A stretch of DNA of 64,000 nt, taken from contig CAZLEF010000010.1 of NCBI GenBank assembly GCA_964558465.1, positions 1 to 64,000 on the forward strand, written 5' to 3'. The notes under the pieces were generated by a model. That model did not search any database and was not told the DNA's origin. It worked only from the letters and a program-made list of their open reading frames with translations. The position numbers and the translations under genes were made by a program. The DNA comes from JACJYC01 sp964558465 (GTDB lineage: Bacteria; Bacteroidota; Bacteroidia; Chitinophagales; Saprospiraceae). Below are positions 6,029-14,351 of this stretch, piece by piece (the first letter of the stretch is position 1; every line of letters begins with the position of its first letter).

Positions 6029-9000
6029 ATGAACCAGGAAAGACCCATACTCTTTTTTATCAACTACCGCTGGTCCCAATGTTATCTGGAAGCCAGGGAT
6101 TTGCAACATTCCATCGAAGAAACCTTTGAAAATGTAAAAGTTTTTCGGGATGAAGACTCCATTGAAAAAGGAGAATCCCTGAAAAAATCCGTTCTGGAGG
6201 CCCTTGAAGCTGCAGATCTGGTCCTGCCATTATTACACGAAAATTGGCTGGAAGAACCCAAACTCCCGGGAAAAAAGTCGCTCAAGATCCGTTCTGAAGA
6301 TTGTTGGATCCGGATGGAACTGGACGTTGCACATCACCAACTTGGCAAAACGATCATTCCGGTACTTTTCGGGAGCGCCAAATTGCCGGATGCCGATGAA
6401 TTGTACCTCCTGCCGGATTGTTTACATTTTTTAAGTTCGGACATCAATGCGCAGAAAATTGCCAGGGACAGTTACAAACCGGGCCTGGATGCACTCCTGA
6501 CCGTCCTGGAGGAAAAATTTAGATTGAAACGAAAAAAGGGCCTGGCAAAACCCAAACCGCCTTGCCTTGCTGAACAAGGTCTTGACTTGCCGGAAGACAA
6601 AATGCCTGACCGCAAAGCAGTCCCCGCCCCCTACCTCGGCATCAATTATTTCGAAGAAAAACATACCCGCCTGTTTTTTGGCCGCAGCGACGACATCTGC
6701 AACCTCTGGGACCTGGTGGAGCGCAAACCCCAGCGCCTGCTCCTGCTGTACGGGTATTCGGGGGTGGGCAAGTCGTCGTTGCTGCACGCGGGGCTTTTCC
6801 CGAGGATGAAACAAAAAGGCTGGCAGGTGGAAGCCGAACGGCGGAACAAACGCAACCTGACGGTGTTGCTGGCGGACATGCTGGCAAAAACCCCGGAAAC
6901 CTGCAAAATATTGATCGCTCTCGACCAGGTGGAAGAGGCGCTGATCGAGCCCTCCGGACCGGAAGCCGAACTGCCGCCGCTGTTCGACGCCGTCAGTGAA
7001 GCCCTGGATAAATACCCCGGGATCAAGGTCGTATTGGGTTTTCGCAAGGAATTTTTGCCGGAGGTCCAGGCCCAGGTCGTCCGGTCCGGATTGAAGGACA
7101 AAACCGCTGATTATTTCCTCAAACCGCTGGAGGATGCCGGCCTGCTGGAAGCCATCCGGCTGGACAAAAAACTGAAAGACCATTACGGGTTTGAATTTGA
7201 ACCCGGGCTGGAAGAAAAAATTGCCGCCAGCATCGTCGAGCAGGACGACCAGGTACACGGCGGTGAAGCTTCCAGCAAAGCGCCCTGGTTGCAGATGTTG
7301 CTGCTCAATGTCTGGGAAACCGCTGAAAAACGCCCTGATAAGGCCATAAAGGCACTGATCATCCGGGAGAAAGACCTGGACGACGCGCGCGCCGAAAGTT
7401 TCCAGTTATTGGTCAAAAACCAGCTTTCAAAACTGGAAACCGAACCCGAACCCCACTGCACCTATACCCAGATGGGCCTCACCCTGGATTTGCTCCATTT
7501 CCTGACTACCGCCGGCAGCAGAACCACTGCCGCCATCAAGGCGGATGAGGAATTGTTCGGGCGGTATGACCAGGCGGAAAATAAACTGACCGATCACCTG
7601 CGCCTGCTGGAAGACGCCCAACTGGTCATCCGGGTTACCGGTCGGCTGGACCAACCTTTTTCCCGCCTCGCCCACGACGCCCTCGCCCCCGTGATCCGGC
7701 AGGAATTCGAAAGTTCGGACAAACCGGCCCAGCGGGCCCACCGCATTTTTGAGAGTAAAAAAATCGTGCAAAAGGACGGACAGGTTGTATACAGCCCCAT
7801 CAACGATCAGGAGGATATTGAGATCCTGACCGAGGCCAGGGAGTATATGTACCGGTGGCCCTCTGGAGCGGCAGCGGCATTTGAACGGGGGGCGGCGGCG
7901 GTGCGGGAAGCCGAAGAAAAATCAAAGGAAAAGACGATATTTATCTTCAACAGCTTTGCCGGCGATGGTACGGATTTGATCAAAACACTGGATGCCGGGG
8001 CAGCGCTTGAAAAAATGAAGGTGGCCGTTGAAGTGGATATCGATTTCAATGAAAAAAGGCAAAAACTCCTTGAACCGCTGGAAGAATTGGTGTATTTTTT
8101 TGCCGAAGGAGGGAAGCGACCTGATTTGGCCAGGACGGCTGCACAATTACTGCTGAAACTAACCCCGGATGAAATGCTTCGGGCAGCGATAAAAAAATGT
8201 CAGGACGAATCCTGGGATAAACGCGCTGATTTTTCGCCTGCCATCGATAACTTATCCTGTTTTCCTGCTTTTAAAACCCGGTATTACCCGGAGATGGTTG
8301 ATGTTAAAGGCGGAGCTTTTACAATGGGAAGCCCGGAATCAGACCCCAGACACGAGTCGGATGAGAAACAACATAAGGTGAAGTTGTCATCCTTCAGAAT
8401 AGCCTCCACTCCGGTTACCTTTTACCAATTTGCCCTGTTTTGCGAATCAACCGGAAAAAGCATCGCCAGTATGAAGCCTTCCTGGGGTCGATTTGGCGAC
8501 CATCCCCTGGTAAACATCTCCTGGTATGATGCCATTGAATTTTGCAATTGGTTAAGCCTGCAGACTCCGGGAATCGTACCGTGTTATCGTATCATTAAGG
8601 AAAAAAACAGCGACCCCAATAACCAAGTGGGTAATGATTTTTTAAAATGGCGGGTGGAATGGAATAAAAAGGCAAACGGATTCCGCTTGCCGACCAATGC
8701 GGAATGGGAATTTGCGGCTCGCGGCGGGTTGCGAAAACAAAAATTTGAGTATGCCGGCAGCAATGTTCTGAATGAAGTTGGCTGGTTTAGGGAGAACTCG
8801 GGCGATCAATCGCTTTCCGGGGATTGGGCTCAAAACAGCGTGTTTGATACTAACGGAAGGACACACCCGGTAAAAGAGAAAAAGGACAACGGTATCGGCC
8901 TCTATGATATGAGCGGCAATGTTTGGGAATGGTGTTGGGATTGGTATGATGCCGATTATTACGATGGGTGTAAAAAGTCCGGAACGATTGAAAATCCGTT

Positions 9001-9145
9001 AGGCCCTGAAAGGAGCAGTTCCGGCCGTGTGTTGCGTGGGGGCGCCTGGTTCAACTACGATTTTTCTTGCTGCGTCGCGTCTCGCGCTAGGAACTATCCC
9101 GATTACAGGAGCGATTCTGTGGGGTTTCGGCCTGCCCAGGGTTGA
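6029..9145 (+). CDS. TIR-STAND NTPase-FGE fusion, putative conflict-system sensor/effector
   Basis: A 1038-residue three-part protein. Residues 1-165 form a TIR-type domain (FFINYRW at the first strand; Glu97 in CWIRMELDVA sits where TIR NADases carry the catalytic glutamate). Residues 200-620 form a STAND P-loop NTPase with Walker A GYSGVGKSS (242-250) and Walker B ILIALDQVEE (294-303). From about 755 to the end is a formylglycine-generating-enzyme-like (FGE, C-type-lectin fold) domain ending GNVWEW, RVLRGG and VGFR. This order (effector, switch, sensor) fits defence or self-recognition proteins in which ligand binding triggers NTP-dependent oligomerisation and NAD cleavage. ATG 6029 is chosen because the longer frame from 5990 runs through a hairpin repeat. 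The C-terminus has the pattern of a DGR variable region. Activity and ligand are inferred. Confidence 0.88.
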   Translation: MNQERPILFFINYRWSQCYLEARDLQHSIEETFENVKVFRDEDSIEKGESLKKSVLEALEAADLVLPLLHENWLEEPKLPGKKSLKIRSEDCWIRMELDVAHHQLGKTIIPVLFGSAKLPDADELYLLPDCLHFLSSDINAQKIARDSYKPGLDALLTVLEEKFRLKRKKGLAKPKPPCLAEQGLDLPEDKMPDRKAVPAPYLGINYFEEKHTRLFFGRSDDICNLWDLVERKPQRLLLLYGYSGVGKSSLLHAGLFPRMKQKGWQVEAERRNKRNLTVLLADMLAKTPETCKILIALDQVEEALIEPSGPEAELPPLFDAVSEALDKYPGIKVVLGFRKEFLPEVQAQVVRSGLKDKTADYFLKPLEDAGLLEAIRLDKKLKDHYGFEFEPGLEEKIAASIVEQDDQVHGGEASSKAPWLQMLLLNVWETAEKRPDKAIKALIIREKDLDDARAESFQLLVKNQLSKLETEPEPHCTYTQMGLTLDLLHFLTTAGSRTTAAIKADEELFGRYDQAENKLTDHLRLLEDAQLVIRVTGRLDQPFSRLAHDALAPVIRQEFESSDKPAQRAHRIFESKKIVQKDGQVVYSPINDQEDIEILTEAREYMYRWPSGAAAAFERGAAAVREAEEKSKEKTIFIFNSFAGDGTDLIKTLDAGAALEKMKVAVEVDIDFNEKRQKLLEPLEELVYFFAEGGKRPDLARTAAQLLLKLTPDEMLRAAIKKCQDESWDKRADFSPAIDNLSCFPAFKTRYYPEMVDVKGGAFTMGSPESDPRHESDEKQHKVKLSSFRIASTPVTFYQFALFCESTGKSIASMKPSWGRFGDHPLVNISWYDAIEFCNWLSLQTPGIVPCYRIIKEKNSDPNNQVGNDFLKWRVEWNKKANGFRLPTNAEWEFAARGGLRKQKFEYAGSNVLNEVGWFRENSGDQSLSGDWAQNSVFDTNGRTHPVKEKKDNGIGLYDMSGNVWEWCWDWYDADYYDGCKKSGTIENPLGPERSSSGRVLRGGAWFNYDFSCCVASRARNYPDYRSDSVGFRPAQG
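9047..9130 (+). other. Putative DGR variable region (VR) in the FGE C-terminus
   Basis: This stretch encodes Trp1007 to Arg1034. Fifteen surface-type positions (1008-1013, 1015, 1020, 1022, 1023, 1025, 1026, 1028-1030) are filled by F, N, Y, D, S, C or A, and every one is an NNY codon. That is what adenine-specific mutagenesis of AAC/AAT template codons yields. The fixed scaffold between them (W, C, VASR, P, R, VGFR) matches FGE-type DGR targets. No template repeat, reverse transcriptase or Avd gene was found in the window, so diversification would have to act in trans. Confidence 0.6.
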
Positions 9146-9153
9146 ATTTATAG

Positions 9154-9198
9154 CTCTCCCGAGGGGAAATCCTCCCCCCTGCCCCCCTCCCGAGGGGG
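9154..9198. repeat. GC-rich inverted repeat just after the variable region
   Basis: The element contains CTCCCGAGGGG twice. At 9183-9198 it can form a 6-bp stem CCCCCT/AGGGGG with a CCCG loop. It starts 9 bp after the stop codon. DGR variable regions often have a short GC-rich hairpin at this distance, but similar elements also occur as ordinary dispersed repeats, and no T-tract follows. The remainder to about 9649 shows no convincing gene. Confidence 0.5.
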
Positions 9199-9649
9199 AT
9201 ATACCATGCTTGCAAGCAACGTAACAAGCGGCGCCCAGATGATCACAAAATAAGATTTTTACCCAGCGTTTGCAGGTGAGCGTTTCCCCAGGCCGGATGC
9301 TTGCGTCCGAGCTGGCTACGGCGTCGGAGCACGGGGGATTAAGGGGGTGGATTTTACCAATTTCACAAACCAATCGAATCTCAATATCAGAGGCTTTGAG
9401 AACAGGATTATAGCTGTCACGGAGTTGGCTGGGTCATGCCCGGCAGGCGGATACCTGGCGGCTGTGCTGGAAAATTTTCTGGTATATCCGCAGCCGGGTT
9501 TAATTTGCTGGATAAGGAAAGACGGGCCGGCGGTCTGCTATCCTGGTAACACCGCCCAATCGGGAGGGCTTCCGGGCCGTAGGTCCGGCATCTTTTGCGG
9601 CAAACGAGGCAAAACGCTAAAAGGTAAGAAGGCGCCTCGCGGGTAACTG

Positions 9650-9686
9650 GTTTGTCCAGAGGTCCAAAGGACTCCTATGGACAAAC
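9650..9686 (-). terminator. Cruciform hairpin after the hydrolase gene
   Basis: Perfect 9-bp outer arms GTTTGTCCA/TGGACAAAC enclose a second small stem GTCC-AAA-GGAC. It starts six bases beyond the stop of the minus-strand hydrolase gene. There is no T-tract. A 23-bp core (9660-9682) recurs in inverted orientation at 61570-61592 with one mismatch. Confidence 0.55.
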
Positions 9687-9691
9687 AAAAT

Positions 9692-10552
9692 TCAATTCCC
9701 CCCCATCAACCCCATCAGCTCCCCCTTGACAACGTCGTAATCCGTCCAGGGAATAAAATGGCTGGTTTCGGGGAGTTCTACGACTTTCAGCAGGTCGGGG
9801 CGGATATGCCGGCGGCTGAAGGCGACGTTGGCGGGGGGCGCCATCCAGTCCTTGCCGCCGTGGATGTGGACGATGGGCACGGCAATGTCTTTCCAAAAGG
9901 GTTCCAGTTTTTGCAATTCGGCGATATGGCTCAGCTTTTCGTCGCCGGCCACTTTGTTGCCGCCCGACAGGATCCAGCGGGTGGCTTTCCACCGGGCAAA
10001 ATGGGCAAACCAGAAGATGGGCTCTGTGGCCGGGTCGTCGACGGGGGCCAGCAATACGCCGGCTTTGACCCGTTCGGGGAAATCGAGCGCGCAACGGGCT
10101 ACAACCGGCCCCCCGTAGGAGTGGCCCACGAGGATGGCTTTTTCTTCCGGATAAAACGAAAGGATGTAACGAATCATGTCGGCCTGGACGGCGACGGAGG
10201 TCTCTGCATTGCCGTAGTCGGAATAACCGTAACCCAGGCGGTCGACGGTGATCATCCGGGTTTTGGCCCGCAGGTCGGAGTCGGCGAGATATCCGTAGTA
10301 GTTGTCGGAAGACCCGGGCGCTCCGTGGATGAAGATCACCAGGTTGCCGGTAGAATCGCCGGCTTCGATGAACCGGATGGGCCTCGAATTGTATTCCTTA
10401 TGATGGATGAGGGCCGTGACGCCCTTTTCGGCAAAGTATTTTTTCACTTTGGCATCCGGTTTCCGGAAGGACATGCAGGAGGCGAAGAGTACCGCGATGA
10501 TCAGGGCAAGAATGAGCAGGGCGAGCAGGATGCGGAGGATCCATTTGAACAT
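9692..10552 (-). CDS. Alpha/beta hydrolase with N-terminal membrane anchor
   Basis: A serine hydrolase of 286 residues. A hydrophobic N-terminal helix (about residues 4-24, ending in a cysteine-containing segment FASCMSF) suggests a membrane-anchored, outward-facing enzyme; a lipoprotein is possible though the box is poor. The fold is shown by the oxyanion segment VIFIHGAPGSS, the nucleophile elbow GHSYGG, a late Asp in HGGKDWM and His in ETSHF. Start ATG 10552 is used, because the longer frame reads through the octamer repeat. The substrate cannot be inferred. Confidence 0.85.
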   Translation of the reverse strand: MFKWILRILLALLILALIIAVLFASCMSFRKPDAKVKKYFAEKGVTALIHHKEYNSRPIRFIEAGDSTGNLVIFIHGAPGSSDNYYGYLADSDLRAKTRMITVDRLGYGYSDYGNAETSVAVQADMIRYILSFYPEEKAILVGHSYGGPVVARCALDFPERVKAGVLLAPVDDPATEPIFWFAHFARWKATRWILSGGNKVAGDEKLSHIAELQKLEPFWKDIAVPIVHIHGGKDWMAPPANVAFSRRHIRPDLLKVVELPETSHFIPWTDYDVVKGELMGLMGGN

Positions 10553-10563
10553 AGATTTGGGCT

Positions 10564-10651
10564 GTTGATTTGTTGATTTGTTGATTTGTTGATGCGTTGA
10601 TTTGATAACGGCAGCCCTCAAATCAACGCATCAACGCATCAACAAATAAAC
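10564..10651. repeat. Octamer repeat hairpin
   Basis: TTGATTTG-type units (10564-10605) face CAAATCAA/CATCAACG units (10618-10651) across a GATAACGGCAGCCC loop, giving a long imperfect hairpin just upstream of the hydrolase start. Same word family as 3253-3332. Confidence 0.85.
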
Positions 10652-10694
10652 AAAAAAAACATGGTTCAAAAAAACTCGGCCAATCCGACTGATT

Positions 10695-10910
10695 TTGGCG
10701 GAGTTAAGCCCTGAAAATGCCCTGCCCGGGCAATTGGCGCCGGCGTATGTTTTGCGGCATCCGGCGGTGACGACGGTTGCTTTGGGCCCCGGTCGGCCGG
10801 AGCAGTTGGAGGTGGTGAGTGGGTTGGAGGAACTACTGCCGTTGAGTGGGGAGGTTTATGATTCGATGAAAAAAGCGGCGCCGGGTGTGTTTTATACAGA
10901 AAACAGATAA
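10695..10910 (+). pseudogene. C-terminal fragment of an aldo/keto reductase
   Basis: The 71-residue frame ending at a TAA (10908) contains LAPAYVLRHPAVTTVALGPGRPEQLE. This matches the C-terminal NADP-binding end of aldo/keto reductases, which normally have about 300 residues. The barrel is absent and there is no credible start codon: the frame runs back into the octamer hairpin. It is most simply a relic left when upstream DNA was lost or replaced, perhaps with arrival of the hairpin array. Confidence 0.65.
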
Positions 10911-10918
10911 GCGGAGAT

Positions 10919-11311
10919 TTATACATTCAGCAAGGAATCAATTTTGGCGATCAGAGTCTTAGCCGGTTCCAGGACCTGTAATACATCCTCTTCTAAAAAA
11001 TCGACAAAATCATCATAATCGCCCGTTTGTCTCATATCAAAAATATCAGAATAAAATTTACCAAGATCTTTAGGAATAATTTCAGTTTTTATGAAATACA
11101 GTCCGAACATTTGCCTTGTCCCACCATGCGATTGGGTCTTTATGCCGTTCTTTAATAATAAAGCAGACACGGCATAAAAACAGGCATAATATAACCTGTT
11201 TATTGCAGTTGCCCATAGCTTATTATCAATATGCAAGTGGACTTCTTCCAAAGTTTCCTGAGCTCTCCTCATACGATAAGAGATCATTTCCATTTTTTCT
11301 TGATCGCTCAT
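10919..11311 (-). CDS. HEPN-domain protein of an MNT-HEPN pair
   Basis: A 130-residue all-helical HEPN protein. The motif NRLYYACFYAVSALL (residues 38-52), His62 in SHGG and the C-terminal segment MRQTGDYDDF are typical. In HepT toxins the RNase motif is R-x4-H-x-Y. Here the matching stretch is Arg94-QTG-Asp98-Tyr99, so the histidine is not present while Arg and Tyr are. Its ATG overlaps the end of the nucleotidyltransferase gene by 4 bp, so the two are translationally coupled. Together they resemble a type VII toxin-antitoxin module, in which the MNT partner adds AMP to the HEPN tyrosine. Toxicity is uncertain. Confidence 0.85.
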   Translation of the reverse strand: MSDQEKMEMISYRMRRAQETLEEVHLHIDNKLWATAINRLYYACFYAVSALLLKNGIKTQSHGGTRQMFGLYFIKTEIIPKDLGKFYSDIFDMRQTGDYDDFVDFLEEDVLQVLEPAKTLIAKIDSLLNV

Positions 11312-11625
11312 AAGGTTACACCTTCATTGGTTACATTTTCATAAAACGGCGTTATCTTATGCCGGGTCTCCCAGTCATAACGAGATAAAACCAACGGGCT
11401 GATGATCTGTCCGGTTTCGAATTCAATATCATAAAGCGGGTATTTTATCTTTTTTTTATCTTGGGGGGAAAGCTTCTCCTTATCAATCAGAATCAATAAA
11501 TCTATATCCGAATCGGGTTTATTATCGCCACGTGCGAATGACCCGTAAAGAATTACAATTGCCGAGGGGTCTACGGATCTAACCGTATCCTTGATCGCTA
11601 ACAAAATGTCGTTTTTTGTTTTCAT
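11308..11625 (-). CDS. Minimal nucleotidyltransferase (MNT) partner
   Basis: A 105-residue member of the DNA polymerase beta nucleotidyltransferase superfamily. It shows GSFARGD (Gly28, Ser29) followed by SDIDLLI with Asp40 and Asp42, the GSx10DxD signature of MNT proteins. In type VII systems this protein neutralises the HEPN toxin by AMP transfer to a tyrosine. The C-terminus FYENVTNEGV is common in the family. ATG 11625 is preferred over TTG 11631 because a promoter-like box TATATTTG (minus strand, 11629-11636) overlaps the latter. If that box is used, the transcript would be nearly leaderless. Confidence 0.88.
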   Translation of the reverse strand: MKTKNDILLAIKDTVRSVDPSAIVILYGSFARGDNKPDSDIDLLILIDKEKLSPQDKKKIKYPLYDIEFETGQIISPLVLSRYDWETRHKITPFYENVTNEGVTL

Positions 11626-11628
11626 ACT

Positions 11629-11636
11629 CAAATATA
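11629..11636 (-). promoter_or_regulatory. Possible -7 element of the MNT-HEPN operon
   Basis: TATATTTG on the minus strand lies only 3 bp before the ATG. The local sequence is AT-rich, so chance is possible. Confidence 0.35.
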
Positions 11637-11673
11637 AATTTTTTTCTCTGACAGAAGCCGTATTTTTGGCGTT

Positions 11674-11735
11674 TAAATTTGCATTTCGCCCCTTTTATCC
11701 TTTAACCTTTATCCTTTAACCTTTATCCTTTAACC
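11674..11735 (+). promoter_or_regulatory. priA promoter box and heptamer repeat leader
   Basis: TAAATTTG at 11674-11681 fits the -7 consensus. It is followed by six alternating 7-bp units TTTATCC/TTTAACC (11694-11735), which end 10 bp before the priA ATG. The repeated leader is pyrimidine-rich and unstructured. Confidence 0.55.
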
Positions 11736-11745
11736 TTTTTTTTAA

Positions 11746-14220
11746 ATGCACTCCTTCCACCCCATAACCGCCACCCGCACCTTTGTCACCGTGGTATTGC
11801 CGCTGGCAATCCCCAGGCCTTATACCTATTCGGTTCCGGAGGAGTTGTTGCCGCAGATCCAGTTTGGCGTGCGGGTGGAGGTGCAGTTCGGGGGGCAGAA
11901 ACGATATACGGGGTTGGTGATCGATGTTCACGAGGACAAACCCGAAGGTTTTCAATCCAAGCCCATTATTGCCGTCATCGACGAAACGCCGCTGATCAAC
12001 CCGGAACAATTGCGGCTCTGGCAATGGATGGCCGACTATTATATCTGCACCCTGGGCGAGGTCATGAACGCCGCCCTGCCCGCCAACCTCAAACTGGCCA
12101 GCGAAACGGTGCTGACGCTGAGTTCGGTGTTCGAAGAAGACATGGCAGGGCTGTCTGACAAAGAATACCTGATCACCGAAGCCCTGACTATCCAGGGGGA
12201 GATCACGGTGGAAGACGTCCGGAACATCCTGGATCAAAAGACAGTTTACCCATTGATCCGGAGTATGCTCGAAAAACGGATCATCTTTCTGAAAGAAGAC
12301 CTCAAAACCAAATACACCCCCAAAAAAGTGGCCTGCGTGCGTTTGGCCGAACCCTACGCCTCCCGGCCGGAGATGCTGGACGAAGCCTTCGAACTGGCCG
12401 CCAAAGCCCCCCGGCAGGTAGATGCCCTGATGGCGTACGTGCAACTGGCCCGGAACCAGGAATTTGTCCGGCGACAGGACATTTACAACCGGGTACAGGC
12501 CGACAGCGCAGTATTGAATGCGCTGGCCAAAAAAGGCGTGTTTGAGCTATATGAGCGCGATGTCAGTCGCCTGGGCGGATATGAAGAGGAAACGGTCGAC
12601 GCCGGCGTTTTGTCCGGTTTGCAGGAAAAAGCCCTGGACTCCATCAAAAAACAATTCAAAACCCAGCAAACGGTGTTGCTGCACGGCGTCACGGGCAGCG
12701 GCAAAACCCGGGTATATGTTGAGTTGATCCGGGAAGCCCTGGACCGCGGCGAACAGGTATTGTACCTCCTGCCCGAAATTGCGCTGACGGCCCAGATCGT
12801 CGGCCGCCTGCAAAAGGTGTTCGGCAACCGGATCGCGGTGTACCATTCCCGGCTGAGCAACAACGAACGGGTGGAAATGTGGAATCTGGTGCTGAACAGC
12901 AAACCGTTGGTGCTGGGGGCACGCTCGGCGCTGTTCCTGCCTTATTCCAACCTGGGCCTGGTGATCGTGGACGAAGAACACGACCCTTCGTTCAAACAGC
13001 ACGACCCCAACCCGCGCTACAACGGCCGGGACGCTGCTCTGGTGTTGGCCCGCATTCACGGCGCCAAAGTGCTGATGGGGACGGCGACCCCTTCACTGGA
13101 AACCTACTTTAACGTACAACAAAAAAAATACGGGCTCACGGTCCTGGAAGAGCGCTTTACGGGGGTACAACTCCCGGAGATCAGGATTGTGGACGCCAGA
13201 GGCGAACCCGGGCAAAAAAAAGGCCAGGCGCACTTTACACCCCAGCTTATCGAGGCGCTGAAAGCCGCTATCGAACGGGGGGAGCAGGCGATCCTGTTCC
13301 AGAACCGGCGGGGATACGCACCGACCTACCGTTGCCCCACCTGCAACTGGCATTCGGAGTGCGTCCATTGCGATGTGTCGTTAACCTACCATAAATTCCA
13401 CAACGCGCTCAAATGCCATTACTGCGGTTACCAGACACCATTGCCTGCTGCCTGCCCCGCTTGCGGTGAAAAGCAACTGGTCCTGCAGGGGTTCGGTACC
13501 GAAAAGATCGAAGACGAGATCAAGATCTACCTGCCCGAGGCGAGGGTAGGCCGGATGGACCTTGATACCGTGAAAGCCAAAACGGCGCATACGCAGCTCA
13601 TCAACGATTTTGAAGAACGCAGGCTCGATATCCTGGTAGGGACCCAGATGGTGACCAAGGGCCTCGATTTTGAAAGCGTGGGAGTGGTGGGGGTGTTGAG
13701 CGCCGACCAACTCATCCAGTTTCCCGATTTCCGGGCCGCGGAACGGGCCTTCCAACTCATGGTGCAGGTTGCGGGCCGCGCCGGCCGCAAACACAAACGG
13801 GGTGAGGTGATCATTCAGGCGTACAACACCACGAGTCCGGTGTTGCTGGAGGTGCTCAACAACGATTTTCAGAGTTTTGTGCAACGGGAAATGCAGGAAC
13901 GGCGCCATTTCCGGTTCCCGCCTTTTGTGCGCCTGATCCGGCTGACCCTTAAACACAAAAAAGCGCCGGTGGTGAATGAAGCGGCAGCAAAGTACGACCG
14001 GTTTTTGCGGGAAAAACTGGGCGACCTGGTCAGCGGCCCGGCAGTGCCGCTCATTGGCCGGGTTCGCGGGTTATTTCTCATCGATTTCCTGATCCGGTTG
14101 GAGCGGGACGCTAAAAAAATGCAGTTGGCCAAAGAAACCATCCTCGCGGCCAATGATTTTCTGGCCGGGTTGGAAGGCATGAGCGGCGTGCGGGTGGCGG
14201 TGGATGTGGATCCTTATTGA
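11746..14220 (+). CDS. priA: Primosomal protein N-prime, replication restart helicase PriA
   Basis: DEAH-type 3-prime to 5-prime helicase that recognises stalled forks and D-loops and reloads the replisome. Its 824 residues are typical of Bacteroidota PriA. In order: the 3-prime-DNA-binding domain (FVTVVLPLAIPRPYTYSVP), Walker A GVTGSGKT (314-321), DEEHD (409-413), a zinc-binding insertion with eight cysteines (CPTC, CVHC, CHYC, CPAC), then helicase motifs DILVGTQMVTKG and QVAGRAGR. The ATG at 11746 starts right before the conserved N-terminal strand. It lies downstream of a heptamer-repeat leader and upstream of a deoxynucleoside kinase gene. Confidence 0.97.
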   Translation: MHSFHPITATRTFVTVVLPLAIPRPYTYSVPEELLPQIQFGVRVEVQFGGQKRYTGLVIDVHEDKPEGFQSKPIIAVIDETPLINPEQLRLWQWMADYYICTLGEVMNAALPANLKLASETVLTLSSVFEEDMAGLSDKEYLITEALTIQGEITVEDVRNILDQKTVYPLIRSMLEKRIIFLKEDLKTKYTPKKVACVRLAEPYASRPEMLDEAFELAAKAPRQVDALMAYVQLARNQEFVRRQDIYNRVQADSAVLNALAKKGVFELYERDVSRLGGYEEETVDAGVLSGLQEKALDSIKKQFKTQQTVLLHGVTGSGKTRVYVELIREALDRGEQVLYLLPEIALTAQIVGRLQKVFGNRIAVYHSRLSNNERVEMWNLVLNSKPLVLGARSALFLPYSNLGLVIVDEEHDPSFKQHDPNPRYNGRDAALVLARIHGAKVLMGTATPSLETYFNVQQKKYGLTVLEERFTGVQLPEIRIVDARGEPGQKKGQAHFTPQLIEALKAAIERGEQAILFQNRRGYAPTYRCPTCNWHSECVHCDVSLTYHKFHNALKCHYCGYQTPLPAACPACGEKQLVLQGFGTEKIEDEIKIYLPEARVGRMDLDTVKAKTAHTQLINDFEERRLDILVGTQMVTKGLDFESVGVVGVLSADQLIQFPDFRAAERAFQLMVQVAGRAGRKHKRGEVIIQAYNTTSPVLLEVLNNDFQSFVQREMQERRHFRFPPFVRLIRLTLKHKKAPVVNEAAAKYDRFLREKLGDLVSGPAVPLIGRVRGLFLIDFLIRLERDAKKMQLAKETILAANDFLAGLEGMSGVRVAVDVDPY

Positions 14221-14229
14221 AAAGTTCAA

Positions 14230-14264
14230 ATGCAAAATGCAAAATGCAAAATGCAAAATGCAAA
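14230..14264. repeat. Heptamer tandem array (ATGCAAA)5
   Basis: Five perfect copies of ATGCAAA occupy 14230-14264 between priA and the kinase gene. There are no complementary arms. Confidence 0.9.
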
Positions 14265-14351
14265 AGTTTCGGTTTTGCGCTTTACATTTGGCTTTTAACC
14301 TGCCGGGCACAGGCGGGTTATTAACAAAAATCAACCCAGGTAACCGGCTCC

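Noticed and set aside
9347..9646. A 99-residue plus-strand open frame after the variable region
   Set aside because: Its composition is irregular, it has no recognisable motif, and it overlaps repeat-like DNA. It does not look like a reverse transcriptase, Avd or template repeat.
10661..10714. A short ATG frame before the aldo/keto reductase fragment
   Set aside because: It encodes only 17 residues, is out of frame with the reductase remnant and has no supporting signal.
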